Source of the DNA: Humulus lupulus
Lineage: Eukaryota; Streptophyta; Magnoliopsida; Rosales; Cannabaceae
Reading direction: 5' to 3'
NCBI RefSeq assembly: GCF_963169125.1
Contig: NC_084794.1
Coordinates: 115,606,358 to 115,670,357 of the forward strand
DNA length: 64,000 bases
Positions within the stretch are counted from its first letter, which is position 1, and each line of letters starts with the position of its first letter. This document shows, in pieces, positions 48,400-59,227 of the stretch. A model generated the notes under the pieces. It was given only the letters and a program-made list of their open reading frames with translations, did no database searches and was not told the DNA's origin. A program made the translations under genes and the position numbers.

Positions 48400-49620
48400 C
48401 CAGAACATAGGTGTTTACTAGTAATCGATGGCATTGACAATTATAGGAGTTTGAATACTGGGTGCGAGTAGGTGGTCGATACGGACTACCCTAGAGAGTT
48501 CTGCTTCAACATCCGTGGCCAATTTTGCCAATGTGTCTGCAAACACATTCTGTTCCCTGGGGATTTAGTAGATGAAGCATTTGTTGAAAGAGTGGAGAAC
48601 CTCTCGGATGACGTTGATTGAGGACACTTCTTGACTTCATACTTGAGGGCCTCTACCCTTTTTATGCCTAGGGTCCTTCGCTTCTGTCGGACGAGAGTCG
48701 CATTCTTGTCAATGTTCAAGGCATGTCATATGACGTTGCGGTCAATCCGGGTCATAACTGAATGAGACCAAGAAAGGACGTCCTGGCAGCCCTGACCTAC
48801 GACTTCAAGTTCCTCCCTATCCGGATTACTTTGGTCGGGTCGGTGTCACTAATGCACACCTCGTCAACTTCCTCAATGGGCTCCAATGCCCTATCCGCTT
48901 CTATCCGTGGATTGAATTCATCATCCTCCCAGACCACCCTCTGTGTTGGCTGTGGTGGTGGGATTGGATCAGCTTTTTTCTCTTCAAGAGACTCTTCGCG
49001 GATTATGAATATTATTCGGGCGGAGACATGATAACACTTTTGAAAATTCTTCTGATCTTCCCGTACAGTTCCCACTCCACCGTTATCACACGGGAACTTC
49101 ATTCATAGATGGCCGATGGAGGTTATGGCACCGAAGTTGACTAGAGCGGGGGTTTCCAAAGATCACGTTATACACAGTAAGGAAATCCACCACCACAAAA
49201 GTGTAGTACTTGAACGGGCCTTAAAACTCATTCCCTAGCATCACGGGGAGTTGAATCTTGCCCATTAGGAGCTAAGAATCCCTGTTGAGGTATTAAATAT
49301 GCGTAGGGCAGGAGGCTAGGTCTGCCTTCGTTAGCCCGATCACCGTGAAGGCTGGCTTGAATAGGACATTGACGGAGCTCCTGTTGTCCACCAAAACTCA
49401 GGACAATCGTTTATTTGCGAATTGGGCATCAATGACCAAAGGGTCATGATGCAGGAAGTGAACGTTCTGGGCGTCTTCCTCCATGAACTTTATGGACAGG
49501 TTCATTAGCTTTGGATGCTGGGCCAGAGTCTGGACCAAGGCGCACAGCTCATGGTCGTGATCGAGCTCGCTGAGGTATCTTTTTTTATCATTGCAGGACG
49601 GTCCTCCTAGATGCAAGCCT
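48400..49620 (-). pseudogene. Protease and RT/RNase H remnants of Tat element 2
   Basis: From the minus strand, LVDNRSSVNVLFKPAF (about 49400) is a protease active-site region with DNRSS in place of D-T/N-G-S. A linker follows, then TRIDRNVI, a stop, and HALNIDKNATLVRQKRRTLG (about 48755-48665), the start of RT. Directly afterwards the sequence changes to a late RNase H-like region (about 48630-48430: the ECVCRH-like text). The catalytic RT core is missing. Confidence 0.7.
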
Positions 49621-50308
49621 CATGATACGTTGGTAATGTGGCCATCTACCCGAGGAGGTGCGATTCCGGGAGGATATGGAATTCCGGGCCTAGGAGTAGT
49701 AGGGAATCCAAGTGATTGCACTATTGGGGCCCCTTGAGGGGCCTATGCTCTCGATCTAGGAGCGTACCCTCCCTGAGGAGTTCGATACGACACTTGGCCA
49801 CCTGGGGCCAAAGGTTGTGAAGGAGCTGCTGGCAGACTCGGAATTCCCGTTGGCATCCTGACCCATTGGTGGAGATGTCCCAGTTTGATCAGGTTCTTGA
49901 TCTTGTCATTCATCTGATGACATTCCTTGATCATGTGGCCCATGTCCTTGCGGTAGGCACACATTTTGCTGGTGTCCCTCAAATTTTCCCCTCTTTGAAC
50001 ATGGGGCTTGGTTTCCGGCAATGGACTGCATTGCCCATTGCAAGATAGATATTTTCCGGGGTGTCCACCAAGTTGGTATACTCTGTGTATTGGGGCTTGT
50101 ACCCCTTCTTGCCCTTCTTCAAGAGCTCGGATCGGTTTTGAATTTTGCCTGATCTCTTTCCCCAGAAGGGGTTTATGCTCGCTTCAGCTGCTTCAGTCTG
50201 AGTCGGTTGGGCAATGCAGGGAGTGACACTGTACCTAGTTGGTGCCACTCCATACTTAGAGAAATGGGCTAATGGAGTCGGAGCATATTTCGTCGAAGTG
50301 GGCCCATT
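49620..50308 (-). pseudogene. gag C-terminal part of Tat element 2
   Basis: Frames 50248-49979 and 50021-49743 read INPFWGKRSGKIQNRSELLK and then a zinc box, MCAYRKDMGHMIKECHQMND. That follows the C-X3-H/D-X2-GH-X4-C layout of Tat gag C-termini. A Pro/Gly-rich tail (LPAAPSQPLAPGG) runs on to about 49740. The N-terminal gag domain is absent because the element stops at about 50308. Confidence 0.8.
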
Positions 50309-51789
50309 AATTTTTGTAAATCCTTGAAAATTTATTTTCTAGTATTATTAGAATAAAAAATAAAATTAATTGAAAGATTTCTCTTAATCTCTTATACAAA
50401 ACTTTTTGTTTTTTTGGTTCTTATAATAGTATTGAATTTTTTTCTACTTTTTATATGCTTATTTTAACTATGTTATGCGTGTTGTTGTTAGGATGATAGT
50501 GAACTTGATTCTTTGTTTGCATGTCAAAATCAAAATAGCTAGGGGTATAGATAAAAAGAAATAACAGTTTGATTGATGAGAAATAGGACTTGCATTTTGA
50601 TCTTCTTATCGGTTTTGTCTCACTTTTGACTCTTCTTTGTTAAATATAAATTCTCAATACATTAAACTTATTTTCGTACATTTGATCTTCTTCTCGGTTT
50701 TGTGTCACTTTTGACTCTTCTCTCTTATATATAAATTCTCTATACATTAAACTCATTTTCGTATCTCACCACCACACCACTCACTAACACTATAAAGCTG
50801 TTGTCTTTCTTTACTCTATTATTCGTGCTATCATTCTCATCCAAAATACTCTCTTTACAAAACAAAAAGATATATTAAATTATGAATTTATGGATATATG
50901 GTGTGTTTGAGATGAATTCGATTATAAAAATATTATCACATTTTTGTGAACATATTTACCTTTATATTCTATTATAAATTCCGAAAAAGATGCATGCATG
51001 TTTACTTTTTTCATCTCTTGTAAATCAATTGTGTTTTTGGGTATTTCTCTCTCTCTTTCTTTCTCTTTCTATCTATTTTTGGGTAAATCAATTGTAAATC
51101 AATGGTGATGGTGCTCGTGAGTCAGATTGTACTTTTTATTTTAATGATGTATTGATTTTGAATTCTTAATATTATGAGTTTTATAATATTCAGATTGATT
51201 TTGGGTATTTTTTTTTCAGCAATCAAACATGTTTGTAAATTTTGTATAAGGTTCTAAATTTTGTATTTTGGGGCTGTCAAATTTGAATATATGTGTTGTA
51301 TTATTGCACAGATTTGTGAGTTTCTCATTTTGATGGAACTGTATTTTCATTTTGGTGTAATGGCTTTTTTTTAATTAAAATCTGGGATTTGAGATTTGAT
51401 TATTTTAAAATTTACGTTTGCATTAGTTAGGAACTGTCACAAATGTTAGAGAGATGTTTGTGTCACGGGTTATCGTGTAAAGACTCAGATTTAAAAATAT
51501 ATATTATTTAATTTTTTTAGTGGTGGGACCCACTTTAATTCAAAAGCAATACTTTCTCCTTCTCCCTCTATCTCCCCGACTCCATCCTCTTCTTCCTCTT
51601 TCTTTTCTTTTTCTTTCTTTTCATCTTTTTCTTCTTCTCTATTCGGCAAGTCATGACAGCCACCAAACCCAACCACCGCTGACCACCATTTTTGACATGC
51701 GCTACCACTGTAGCCTCCCTGACCAACAACGACAAAATCCCCAAAGTTTGGTGGTTCCCCGACCTTGTTTCCTCAAGGTATAATACCTT
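50309..51789. other. Non-coding DNA
   Basis: No gene is supportable. Two nearly repeated segments (about 50597-50665 and 50680-50760) share TTGATCTTCTTCTCGGTTTTG-like text and an ATAAATTCTC(A/T)ATACATTAAAC motif, a local direct duplication of about 80 bases. A pyrimidine-rich tract (51556-51640) gives chance frames. The 51640-51780 part may be the leader of the chromovirus at 51790. Confidence 0.4.
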
Positions 51790-53530
51790 AACCCAAAGTA
51801 TAGCTTTGTTGCACAGAACCTTGTTTTTTCTGTCTCATATCTAGACTGACTATTCCTTATAGGATAACTTAGCCTCCAATTCCAGATCCTCATAACTCAA
51901 CACACGAATCTCATCTAACACACATTTCCTCAACATGTAATTATGAAATACACTGTATACTGTTGATAGTGCCAAAGCTAAGGTCAATCCATAAGCAACA
52001 AGACCGATCATTCCCAGGATTTCCAACGGTCTCACTAATCGAGGGATCAACTTGCCCTTACTTCCTCACCCCTTTCCATGGTGATATTCTAAGGAAGATA
52101 GAGTCTTCCACTTGGAATTCCATGTTTCTACATTTCAAATTAGCATAACTTTTCCATTTATAATGAAGAAGCAAGCATCCAAGCTCTAATCCTTTCAATA
52201 ACCTCAATGGTCCTCTATACTACCACAGGATCCAAATATAACATTTCACCTATCTCATCCTAGTGAATGGGTGATATACATTTCTTACCATACAACATTT
52301 CATAAAGTGCCCTTCCAATTACTGGATAACTCTATCTCCGATTTACCATCAGTCTGAGGATAATAAATTGTACTAAACTCCAACTGTATATTTATCGCTT
52401 ACCGTAACCTTCCCCAAGACTTGGTAGTAATAACAGAGTCCTTATTTGATAAGATAGACCTCGAATTCCATGAAGGCATACTACCTCTCTCACATAGAGG
52501 TATGTATACTGATCAACTATATTACTCGTCCTTACTAATAAAAGTAAGCTAACTTTGTATACCAGTCCATAATGACCTGAACCAAATCATGTTGACCCAC
52601 TATCATGGGCAGCCCCACCGTGAAACCTATTGCGATGATTCCTTACTTCCACTATGGAATACACAAAGGCTGTAATGACTCTGCTGGTTTCTGATAATCT
52701 ATATCTAGTTACGCCCCTCTCCATCCCAGGCCACCAATATAGAGCTTTCACATTCAGGTACATCTTCATGATGCCTGGATGAAGAGAATAAGAGGGTAGT
52801 ATGAGATTCATCCAGAATCCCTCGTTTAATCCCAGTGTCCATCGGATCCCAAGTCCGATCCCTATACCACAATAAACGCATACCTGAAACTGCATAGTCA
52901 TTAGATAATCCAGCTAAGACATTCCCCTCAATTTTCCCATCTATGGGTCACTCAGCTGTTTTTCCTTTGATCCTTTCTAAAAGAGTAACTCAACCATAAT
53001 GTTGGCCTCCTAGCCCACCAGTAACTCTGCTTTAGTTCCAGTCATACCCTTCATCTAACATGTTGCTTGGGCAATAACCTTTTCCTATTAATGAGATAGA
53101 AACCCTCGAGAATTCCTTCACAAAATTCATATAATATCCTGCTCATCCAAGGAAACTCCTGACCCCTAAAGGGTTTCTTGGCCTTGGTCAATCTCCAACT
53201 AAGAGTATATCATAATACCATCGATCAAGACGATCACAAATCCAATTTAGGTAATCTCAGAATACCCTGTTCATCTAATCCATCAAAACAACTCAGCATT
53301 AGTCAAATCCACAAAACATAACTCAGCACTCCTAGTGCCCATAATTAATATAAAAAGCAGTCTTCTACATATCATTCTCCTTGATCTTCAGCTGGTAATA
53401 ACTACATCAAAGATCCTCCTTAAAGAATATTGCCTTACTCAATAACTGAGTCTTTAATTCTTACAGCTCCGCTGAAGCTATTCAGTACAGTGCCCTAGAC
53501 TTGATTTCATCCTTGGTACCAACCTAATCA
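51790..53530 (-). pseudogene. Ty3/gypsy chromovirus pol remnant (Tekay/Del-like)
   Basis: On the minus strand, RT-RNase H text (FLG, a stop, AGYYMNFVKEFSR, about 53150-53090) is followed by an integrase zinc region (SLHPGIMKMYLNVKALYWWP, about 52790). Core traces come next (AIAIGFTVGLP and the strand around 52600; YYPQTDGKSE near 52350). The C-terminal part is the best preserved: GKLIPRLVRPLEILGMIGLV and VFHNYMLRKCVLDEIRVLSY (about 52050-51870). Stops occur every 10-30 codons. I identified no LTRs. Confidence 0.8.
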
Positions 53531-53795
53531 CCATTCACTACTACAAAATACCATTTACGAAGTTATAAAATATATGATTTTATTATTTTTAAATAATTAT
53601 CATTATAAAATATCTCAAAAATATCCTATTATAATTATTTATTTATTGAATTGAATTTAAGTTTAAGTCATGTTTACTGTCTACCATTAAATATAAAAAT
53701 ATTATGTTAAATATAAGAATATTTCGTTAAAATTAACTAAAAAAAACGTTAACACCAAGAATTTCCGTTATCTACACCCATTTTATATGGAAGAG

Positions 53796-53965
53796 TGTCA
53801 GAGCAATCCTTTCAAGGTACTATTCTCTCTGATATTATGTAATACACGGTACATGGCTTTATACCCAAAAGGAGGAAAAAACAATATATGGACAATTGTC
53901 CAATACACACTGAGTAAAGCCACAACATAAGGAAAAATAATAGTATATTTAATTACTGTTTAGCA
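53796..53965 (-). repeat. 3' LTR of the copia element
   Basis: 170 bases, TGTCAGAG...TGTTTAGCA on the plus strand. It differs from the other LTR by about 16 changes, including a small rearrangement at about 53840-53855. Confidence 0.9.
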
Positions 53966-54951
53966 CCCCCCCTCAAACTCAACGAGCAAGGAAGAACGAT
54001 GAGTTTGGTGCGAAGCTCTTGAAAACGAGAGGAAACCAGGGACTTAGTGAGGCAGTCAGCAACTTGATCTGCAGAAGGAGTATATAAGAGAGACAAGGTA
54101 CGAGAGTTGACACGTTTACAAACAAAATGATAATCTATCTCAACATGTTTAGTGCGAGCATGAAGAACTATGTTGGAAGCGAGATGAAGACTGCTTATAT
54201 TATCCCAGTACATAGTGGGGGCGGCTTGGAAGAAAAAACTAAGTTCCCCAATAAGAGACTCAAGCTAAGAGATTTCAGAAGCTCCGTTAGCAAGAGTGCG
54301 ATATTCAGATTCAATACTGGAGCGAGAGAAAACTTTTTGCTTGAAGGAAGAGTGAAGGTGCAATATTGACCAAACGTCGATACCCAATAGTATCAGATAA
54401 AGGATCTCCATCATGAAGAGAAAGTGGAGCAAGAGCAAGGGGCGTAGTGACCGGTTTGGAGTATAAGAGACCGGTCTTAGTGAGTACATCACGGATATAC
54501 TTCGTTTGAGAAAGATGAAGACCGGAGGAAGTGTGAAGTACCTGAATGCCAAGGAAAAAGTGAAGGGGACCTAAATCTTTGACCGCAAATTTAGTGTAGT
54601 GTCAAAGAAGAGCAACAATAGTAGTGGCAGAAGAGCCCGTAACAATGATGTCGTCAACATAAACCAATAAGATAATCAAGGCTGTGACAGACCGATAAAT
54701 GAACATGGAACAATCAGCTTTCGAAGCGATGAAACCCCACTCAAGAAGAGCATGGCTGAGCTTCAGAAACCATGCACGAGGTGATTGTTTGAGGCCATAA
54801 AGAGACTTGGAGAGCTTACAAACATGATGTGGGGAGGAGGGATCAACAAAACCTTGGGGTTGTGACATATAAATAGTTTCGGCCAAGTCACCATGGAGAA
54901 AAGCATTTTGAATGTCCATTTGAGTGATAGGCTAAGCGGAAGAGATAGCAA
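53953..54951 (-). pseudogene. Copia RT catalytic part and RNase H
   Basis: The segment 54919-54602 has MDIQNAFLHGDLAETIYMSQ, LSKSLYGLKQSPRAWFLKL and an intact LLVYVDDIIVTGS box. After a stop at 54600, RNase H text is seen in 54552-54265 (SRSSIESEYRTLANGASEIS) and 54213-53953 (YWDNISSLHLASNIVLHART; KHVEIDYHFVCKRV). This was the polymerase for cDNA synthesis. Confidence 0.9.
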
Positions 54952-54954
54952 GAG

Positions 54955-56468
54955 CTAAGACCAGCTAAATGTCTCATGGATATCAAGACCATGGGTTTGA
55001 TGATACCCTTTAGCAACGAGACGAGCTTTGTATTTATCCACCGAGCCACCTGCATTAAGCTTAATGCGAAAAACCCATTTGTAGCCAATGATTTTTGCTT
55101 GAGGAGGTAGAGGGACAATATTCCAAGTGTGTTGAGATTCAAGGGCATCAAATTCCTTTTGCATGGCTGCTTGCCATTCCACACAATAACTAGCCTCCTT
55201 AAATGAGGAGAGTTCCACCAGAGTACCAGTAGCAACAGAATAAAACAGCCGCGGCTTGTGGATACCGGCTTTAGCACGAGTAACCGTGGGGTAAAATTTC
55301 AAAGGGGCAATAGTATGCTCATGGGGACCATGCAAATCAACTACTAAGGGAATTATGGGTGGAGAAAGTGGAGAAGAAGAGGCAGAACTCGTAGGTGTGG
55401 TAGAGGAGGAACAAGGTGAAGAAGATGAATGAATAGGAGAGGACGAACCAGGTGTGGAAAAGAAGGGGGTGTTGAGGTGGGGAAGAGAGCGGCATATGAG
55501 TAGTAGAAGGAGAAGAAATAATAGGTGAAAAGGGAAGAAAGTTTGTAATAGTATGCAGGGTTGTGATGGGGGTGGAATAAGGAGGAGCGTGGATAAAGGG
55601 AAAACGATCTTCATTAAAGACAACATGGCGACATAAACACGACCTGAGGTGGGTTGTAGGCAAAGATACCCTTTATGTTGGCTGCTATAGCCGAGAAACA
55701 CACAAGAAGGAGATCGAAATTCCAATTTATGAGCATTATATGGGCGAAGGAAAGGAAAACATTCACAACGAAAGACACGAAAGAAAGAGTAATTCGGGGT
55801 TTTATTATACAACACTTGGTAAGGGTTGCAAGATTGTAAGACACGAGTGGGAAGACGCCTAATCAAATAGACAGCCGTGGAGAACGCATAAGGCCATAAA
55901 TGAAGTGGCATATGACCATGTGCTAAAAGGGTGAGACCTATTTCAACAGCATGACGATTTTTACGTTCAACACGACCATTTTGCTGAGGTGTGTGAGGGC
56001 AAGAGAGCTCATGGAGAATGCCATGCTGTTTGAAAAAGGTGGAAAGAGAGCAGAATTCGCCACCCCAATCAGAGTGAAAAATTTGGACGTTAGAATTAAA
56101 TTGAGTAGAAACCATCATTTTAAAGGTGAGAAAAGCTTGGAAAATTTCATCTTTAGTTTTTGAGTAAATAAAAACTGGGTAAAACGAGAATAATCATCAA
56201 TGAACAGAGCAAAATAACAAACGCCAGTAATGGCCGTAACGGGGGAAGCACCCCAAAGATCAAAATGTATTAATTCAAAGGGTTGTGAAGCCCGGGATAC
56301 AGAGTTTGGAAAAGCCAATCTATGTGACTTTCCAAGTTGACAGGAAGAGCAAAAAGAAATACATTCATTCTTGGAAAAAGAAAGATTACAAAGAGAAACA
56401 ACAGTGGATACAATATCACGAGACAGGTGACCTAAACGGGAATGCCAGAGATCAACGGATGATTTCAT
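54955..56468 (-). pseudogene. Copia integrase and RT start
   Basis: The segment 56468-56115 shows LWHSRLGHLSRDI, CSSCQLGKSHRL and FELIHFDLWGASPV (first acidic residue). After a frameshift, 56118-54955 reads IFHSDWGGEFCSLSTFFKQ, the second acidic residue, and QQNGRVERKNRHAVEI, the third. A Ser/Pro-rich linker of about 100 residues leads into RT (YKWVFRIKLNAGGSVDKYKA, then ARLVAKGYHQTHGLDIHETF). One frame shift near 56115 and one near 54955 interrupt it. Confidence 0.9.
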
Positions 56469-56861
56469 GGACAGTAACAGTTGAGGCGGTGAGGAGACAA
56501 CAAATGATGAGAAGGATGGAGTAGAGACTCAATAGATGCCCTTATCAAGTAGGCCGGTAAGGAGAATGTGATGGCTGTCTTGGTGCTTGACAAAGAAAAA
56601 GGAAGGGTGAAACTCAACATAAGCATGATTATCTTGGCATAATTTGGAAACACTAAGAAAATTTTTGGACAAAAAGGGAGAGTGGTAAACTTGACAGAGT
56701 TTAAGAGTACAGGTAGGAGTAGGTAAAGATGAATAGCCCACATGAGAAATAGAAAGTGAATTACCATTGCCCACAATGATCTTATCACCACCATGAAATT
56801 GTTGAGGAGATTCCAGCAAGTTGAGATCTGGAGTGAAGTGATGAGAGGCCCCTGAATCCAT
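56465..56861 (-). pseudogene. Copia protease
   Basis: The frame from 56861 begins MDSGASHHFTPDLNLL, with the DSGA active site, and continues with GNGNSLSISHVGYSSL and FLSKNFLSVSKLCQDN. A stop at 56529 ends it; text on either side overlaps in another frame. Confidence 0.85.
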
Positions 56862-56975
56862 ATACCAGGCCGGGTCAGTTACACTTGTGGATGTGGTTGG
56901 TGCAGGGAGCAGACGAGGTGAGGGGTTGTGATGAGTGAGGAAGGCATTGAAGGGATGTGTTTGTGGTGGTGAAGG

Positions 56976-58003
56976 TTATGGTTGAAACTGAAGATTGGTT
57001 CTATGGTAGCAAGCATTAGCGGTGTGACCGAGTTTAAAGCAAATCTGGCATTTGGGTTTGTATGGAGGGCGAGGGGAATGAGAAAGCCACGGTCGTGAGG
57101 GAGAGGAGAAAGGATGGCGAGTTGGGCGAGTAGATCGAAACTGAGGAGGAAAATTTGTTTGGGGAAACTGTGGGGAGGGTTTTGGCATGGGTTTTGGAAG
57201 TTGGAGGTTGGTGAAATTGTCTTGAAGGGAGCTAATGGAGGTAGCGACATTTTGTCTGTCCAGGCGAGCATCAAAGTTGAGAAGTAAGGAATGGACATCT
57301 TCAATAGAAGGTGTGGTAGGACGTGCTTGCAGTGGTGTAACAAACGCATTGTATTTTGGACCCAAGCCATTAAACAGATAAATGAGATGATCCTGATGAG
57401 ACACAGGGTTTCCAATACAGGCAGGAATTTGCAATATGATTCAACTTCTACAAATAGGCTAAGGCTGGCATTCTGTTCTTCTTTAAATTTTGTAGAGATG
57501 TTCTAACCTCAGAGATGCGAGCAAAAGAGGCGGTTGTGTATATTTATTCTAAGGAAACCCAAATTTCTGAGGCTGTGGTGAAGTTCACGATCTGGCTGAG
57601 CATGTTGTTGGAAAGAGACGCATATAACCAACTCATTATCAACCTATTATACCGATGCCAAGATATAAAGGGTGGATTGATTTGAGATGGAGAAGTGGTA
57701 GAGAACTGAGGAGGACAAGCAATAGAGCTATCTATGTAACCTTCAAGACTGTTGGCTATAATAATATTTTGCATTTACATCCTCCATACCAGATAGTTTG
57801 AATCGTCGAGTGACGATGATGGTGGGGTTTACCAACCAAAAACGAGAGGAGAGAGGGCCGACTATGGAAGAGGATGAAGGTGTGAGAGGTGGCTGTGTGG
57901 TGTTTAGTTCATCTGGGTTTTGGGGTTTCTCGGTTGTAGTAATGTTTTGTGTTTGTTTCTCCACTAATGGTGGGGTAGACCCGATGCTTACCTCAGATGC
58001 CAT
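56976..58003 (-). pseudogene. Copia gag (UBN2-type) with zinc knuckle
   Basis: The ATG is at 58003 (MASEVSIGSTPPLVEKQTQN). A frame shift near 57780 leads to NIIIANSLEGYIDSSIACPP and SWLYASLSNNMLSQIVNF (57774-57544). The last part (57434-56976) contains LIYLFNGLGPKYNAFVTPLQ and the CCHC knuckle CQICFKLGHTANAC. The protein packages RNA. Several stops, for example TAA near 57540, separate the pieces. Confidence 0.85.
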
Positions 58004-58033
58004 AATGAAGGAGCTGTTTGTGGTCTGATACCA

Positions 58034-58201
58034 TGTCAGAGCAATCCTTTCAATGTACTATTCTCTCTGATATTGTGTACACGGGAGAGGGCTTTATACC
58101 CAAAAGGAGGAAAATGCAATATATGGACAGTTGTCCAATACACACTGAGTGAAGCCACAAAATAAGGAAAAGTAATAGTATATTTTAATTACTGTTTAAC
58201 A
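58034..58201 (-). repeat. 5' LTR of the copia element
   Basis: 168 bases, TGTCAGAG...TGTTTAACA on the plus strand. The adjacent TGGTATCAGA on the minus strand is the primer-binding site. Confidence 0.9.
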
Positions 58202-58225
58202 AAGATATATATATATAAACTTATA

Positions 58226-58640
58226 GGACAATTCTTCTATAGGGGCTTCACTTTAAGCCCTACTGGTAGGGCTCTCAGTATTTATCGACCCGTGAATAGT
58301 TTTCGGTGCGACTTTTTTATGACCGTGTATATTGTAACTATTTAGAGCATCCTGCAAATTTTTAGAAAATTCTAAATAGTTTACAGTACCGAAAACTAGG
58401 TTCAAATATGTTGTTTTCCACGCGCATAAAAAAAATTAGTCACGCGTGCTACAACATGTTTGAAGCTAGTTTTTTGTACTGTAAACTATTTGGAATTTTC
58501 TGAAAATCTGCAGAATACTCTAAATAGCTACAATATACACGGTCATAAAAAAAAATCGCGCTGAAAACTGTTCACGGGTTGAGAACACTGAGAGCTCTAC
58601 TGGTAGGGCTTAAAATGAAGCCCCTGTAGGAGAATTCCCC
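58226..58640. mobile_element. Long-palindrome MITE, copy 1
   Basis: The left arm (ATTCTTCTATAGGGGCTTCA..., from 58231) and the right arm (58603-58635, read as the reverse complement) pair over most of the 415 bases, with a short centre near 58430. It has no reading frame. The second copy lies at 61060-61483. The palindrome could fold as a hairpin and may be processed into small RNA, which is inference. Target duplication is unclear because the flanks are TA-rich. Confidence 0.85.
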
Positions 58641-59227
58641 AAAGTTTATATACACAGTAGAGTTTTTGTGTTTCATTGCCAATTTGTAATTATATCTTAA
58701 TATTTCTCCACGTACGACCATTTAAAACAAGTAAATGGGCGTCCATTCATTGTTATTCCCTTTTACATTTCCTAATAATATACTAAAATGTTGAATGGTA
58801 CAAAATATATAACATGGAATGATTGGCTTAATAAACTTCAGCATGTTGGATGTCAATAATTAATGTTACACGTGCAGTTTTACTGGCCTAATTAACTCAA
58901 GCCACACATTGTATCCCATGTGATTGGTTCGAGTTGGCTAGAAAAGATTGGTCAATTATTAATCTTTCGCCAGAATTATCCTTGAAAATCTTTTTAAACC
59001 AAATAAAAAAGAAGGAAAATATAACATAAATAAGGACCTCATAGGCTTGTAGTTATACCTAAAATTAGATCCTGAATTGTGGTGTTAAGCTCTCCTTGTT
59101 GTTCTATATATAATAAGCAACTTTGACTTTTAGGAGTAACCAATAATTCAATCTTGATTCAGCAATTTGGATCAAAGAAGTCAAAACCCCAAAAGAATAT
59201 AGTAAAAAATTCTCAATATCATCATAT
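58641..59227. other. Upstream region of the polygalacturonase gene
   Basis: About 590 bases between the MITE and the start codon, AT-rich and without a frame. It holds a likely TATA box at 59105. No other regulatory motif can be claimed from sequence alone. Confidence 0.6.
59105..59114 (+). promoter_or_regulatory. TATA box of the polygalacturonase gene
   Basis: TATATATAAT lies 114-123 bases before the start codon. A start of transcription about 30 bases further on would leave a leader of about 90 bases. Confidence 0.55.

Larger units (their letters stand above)
41950..50308 (-). mobile_element. Tat-lineage Ty3/gypsy retrotransposon 2
   Basis: The minus strand holds gag (50308 to about 49620), protease (about 49610-49150), an RT start (about 48770-48640), RNase H traces (about 48640-48400) and integrase (48351-47491). 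After these come a repeat-rich spacer, an antisense gene (43412-46014, plus) and the 3' LTR (about 42440-41950). The 5' LTR and the start of gag are missing: homology ends at about 50308 against unrelated AT-rich DNA. Most of the RT is deleted and stops are scattered through gag-pol. Confidence 0.85.
53796..58201 (-). mobile_element. Full-length Ty1/copia element, short LTRs
   Basis: The element is 4406 bp with LTRs at 58034-58201 (5') and 53796-53965 (3'). The minus-strand PBS TGGTATCAGA (58033-58024) is complementary to initiator tRNA-Met. A PPT (TTGAGGGGGGG) adjoins the 3' LTR. The flanks are AAGAG (53791-53795) and AAGAT (58202-58206), a 5-bp target duplication with one change. The LTRs match at roughly 90% by eye. 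Gag, protease, integrase, RT and RNase H are in copia order. Size and LTR length suggest the Ale lineage (inference). Stops and frameshifts disable it. Confidence 0.93.

Noticed and set aside
51490..51783. ORFs on both strands in the pyrimidine-rich tract
   Set aside because: The translations are low-complexity Lys/Glu or Leu/Phe/Ser runs of a CT repeat with no supporting features.
53536..53560. CACTACTACAAAATA as a possible CACTA terminus
   Set aside because: No subterminal repeats, no partner end and no target duplication were found.
55337..55663. Minus-strand ORF of 108 codons rich in Ser, Pro and Phe
   Set aside because: Shadow of the Ser/Pro-rich linker between integrase and RT in another frame.
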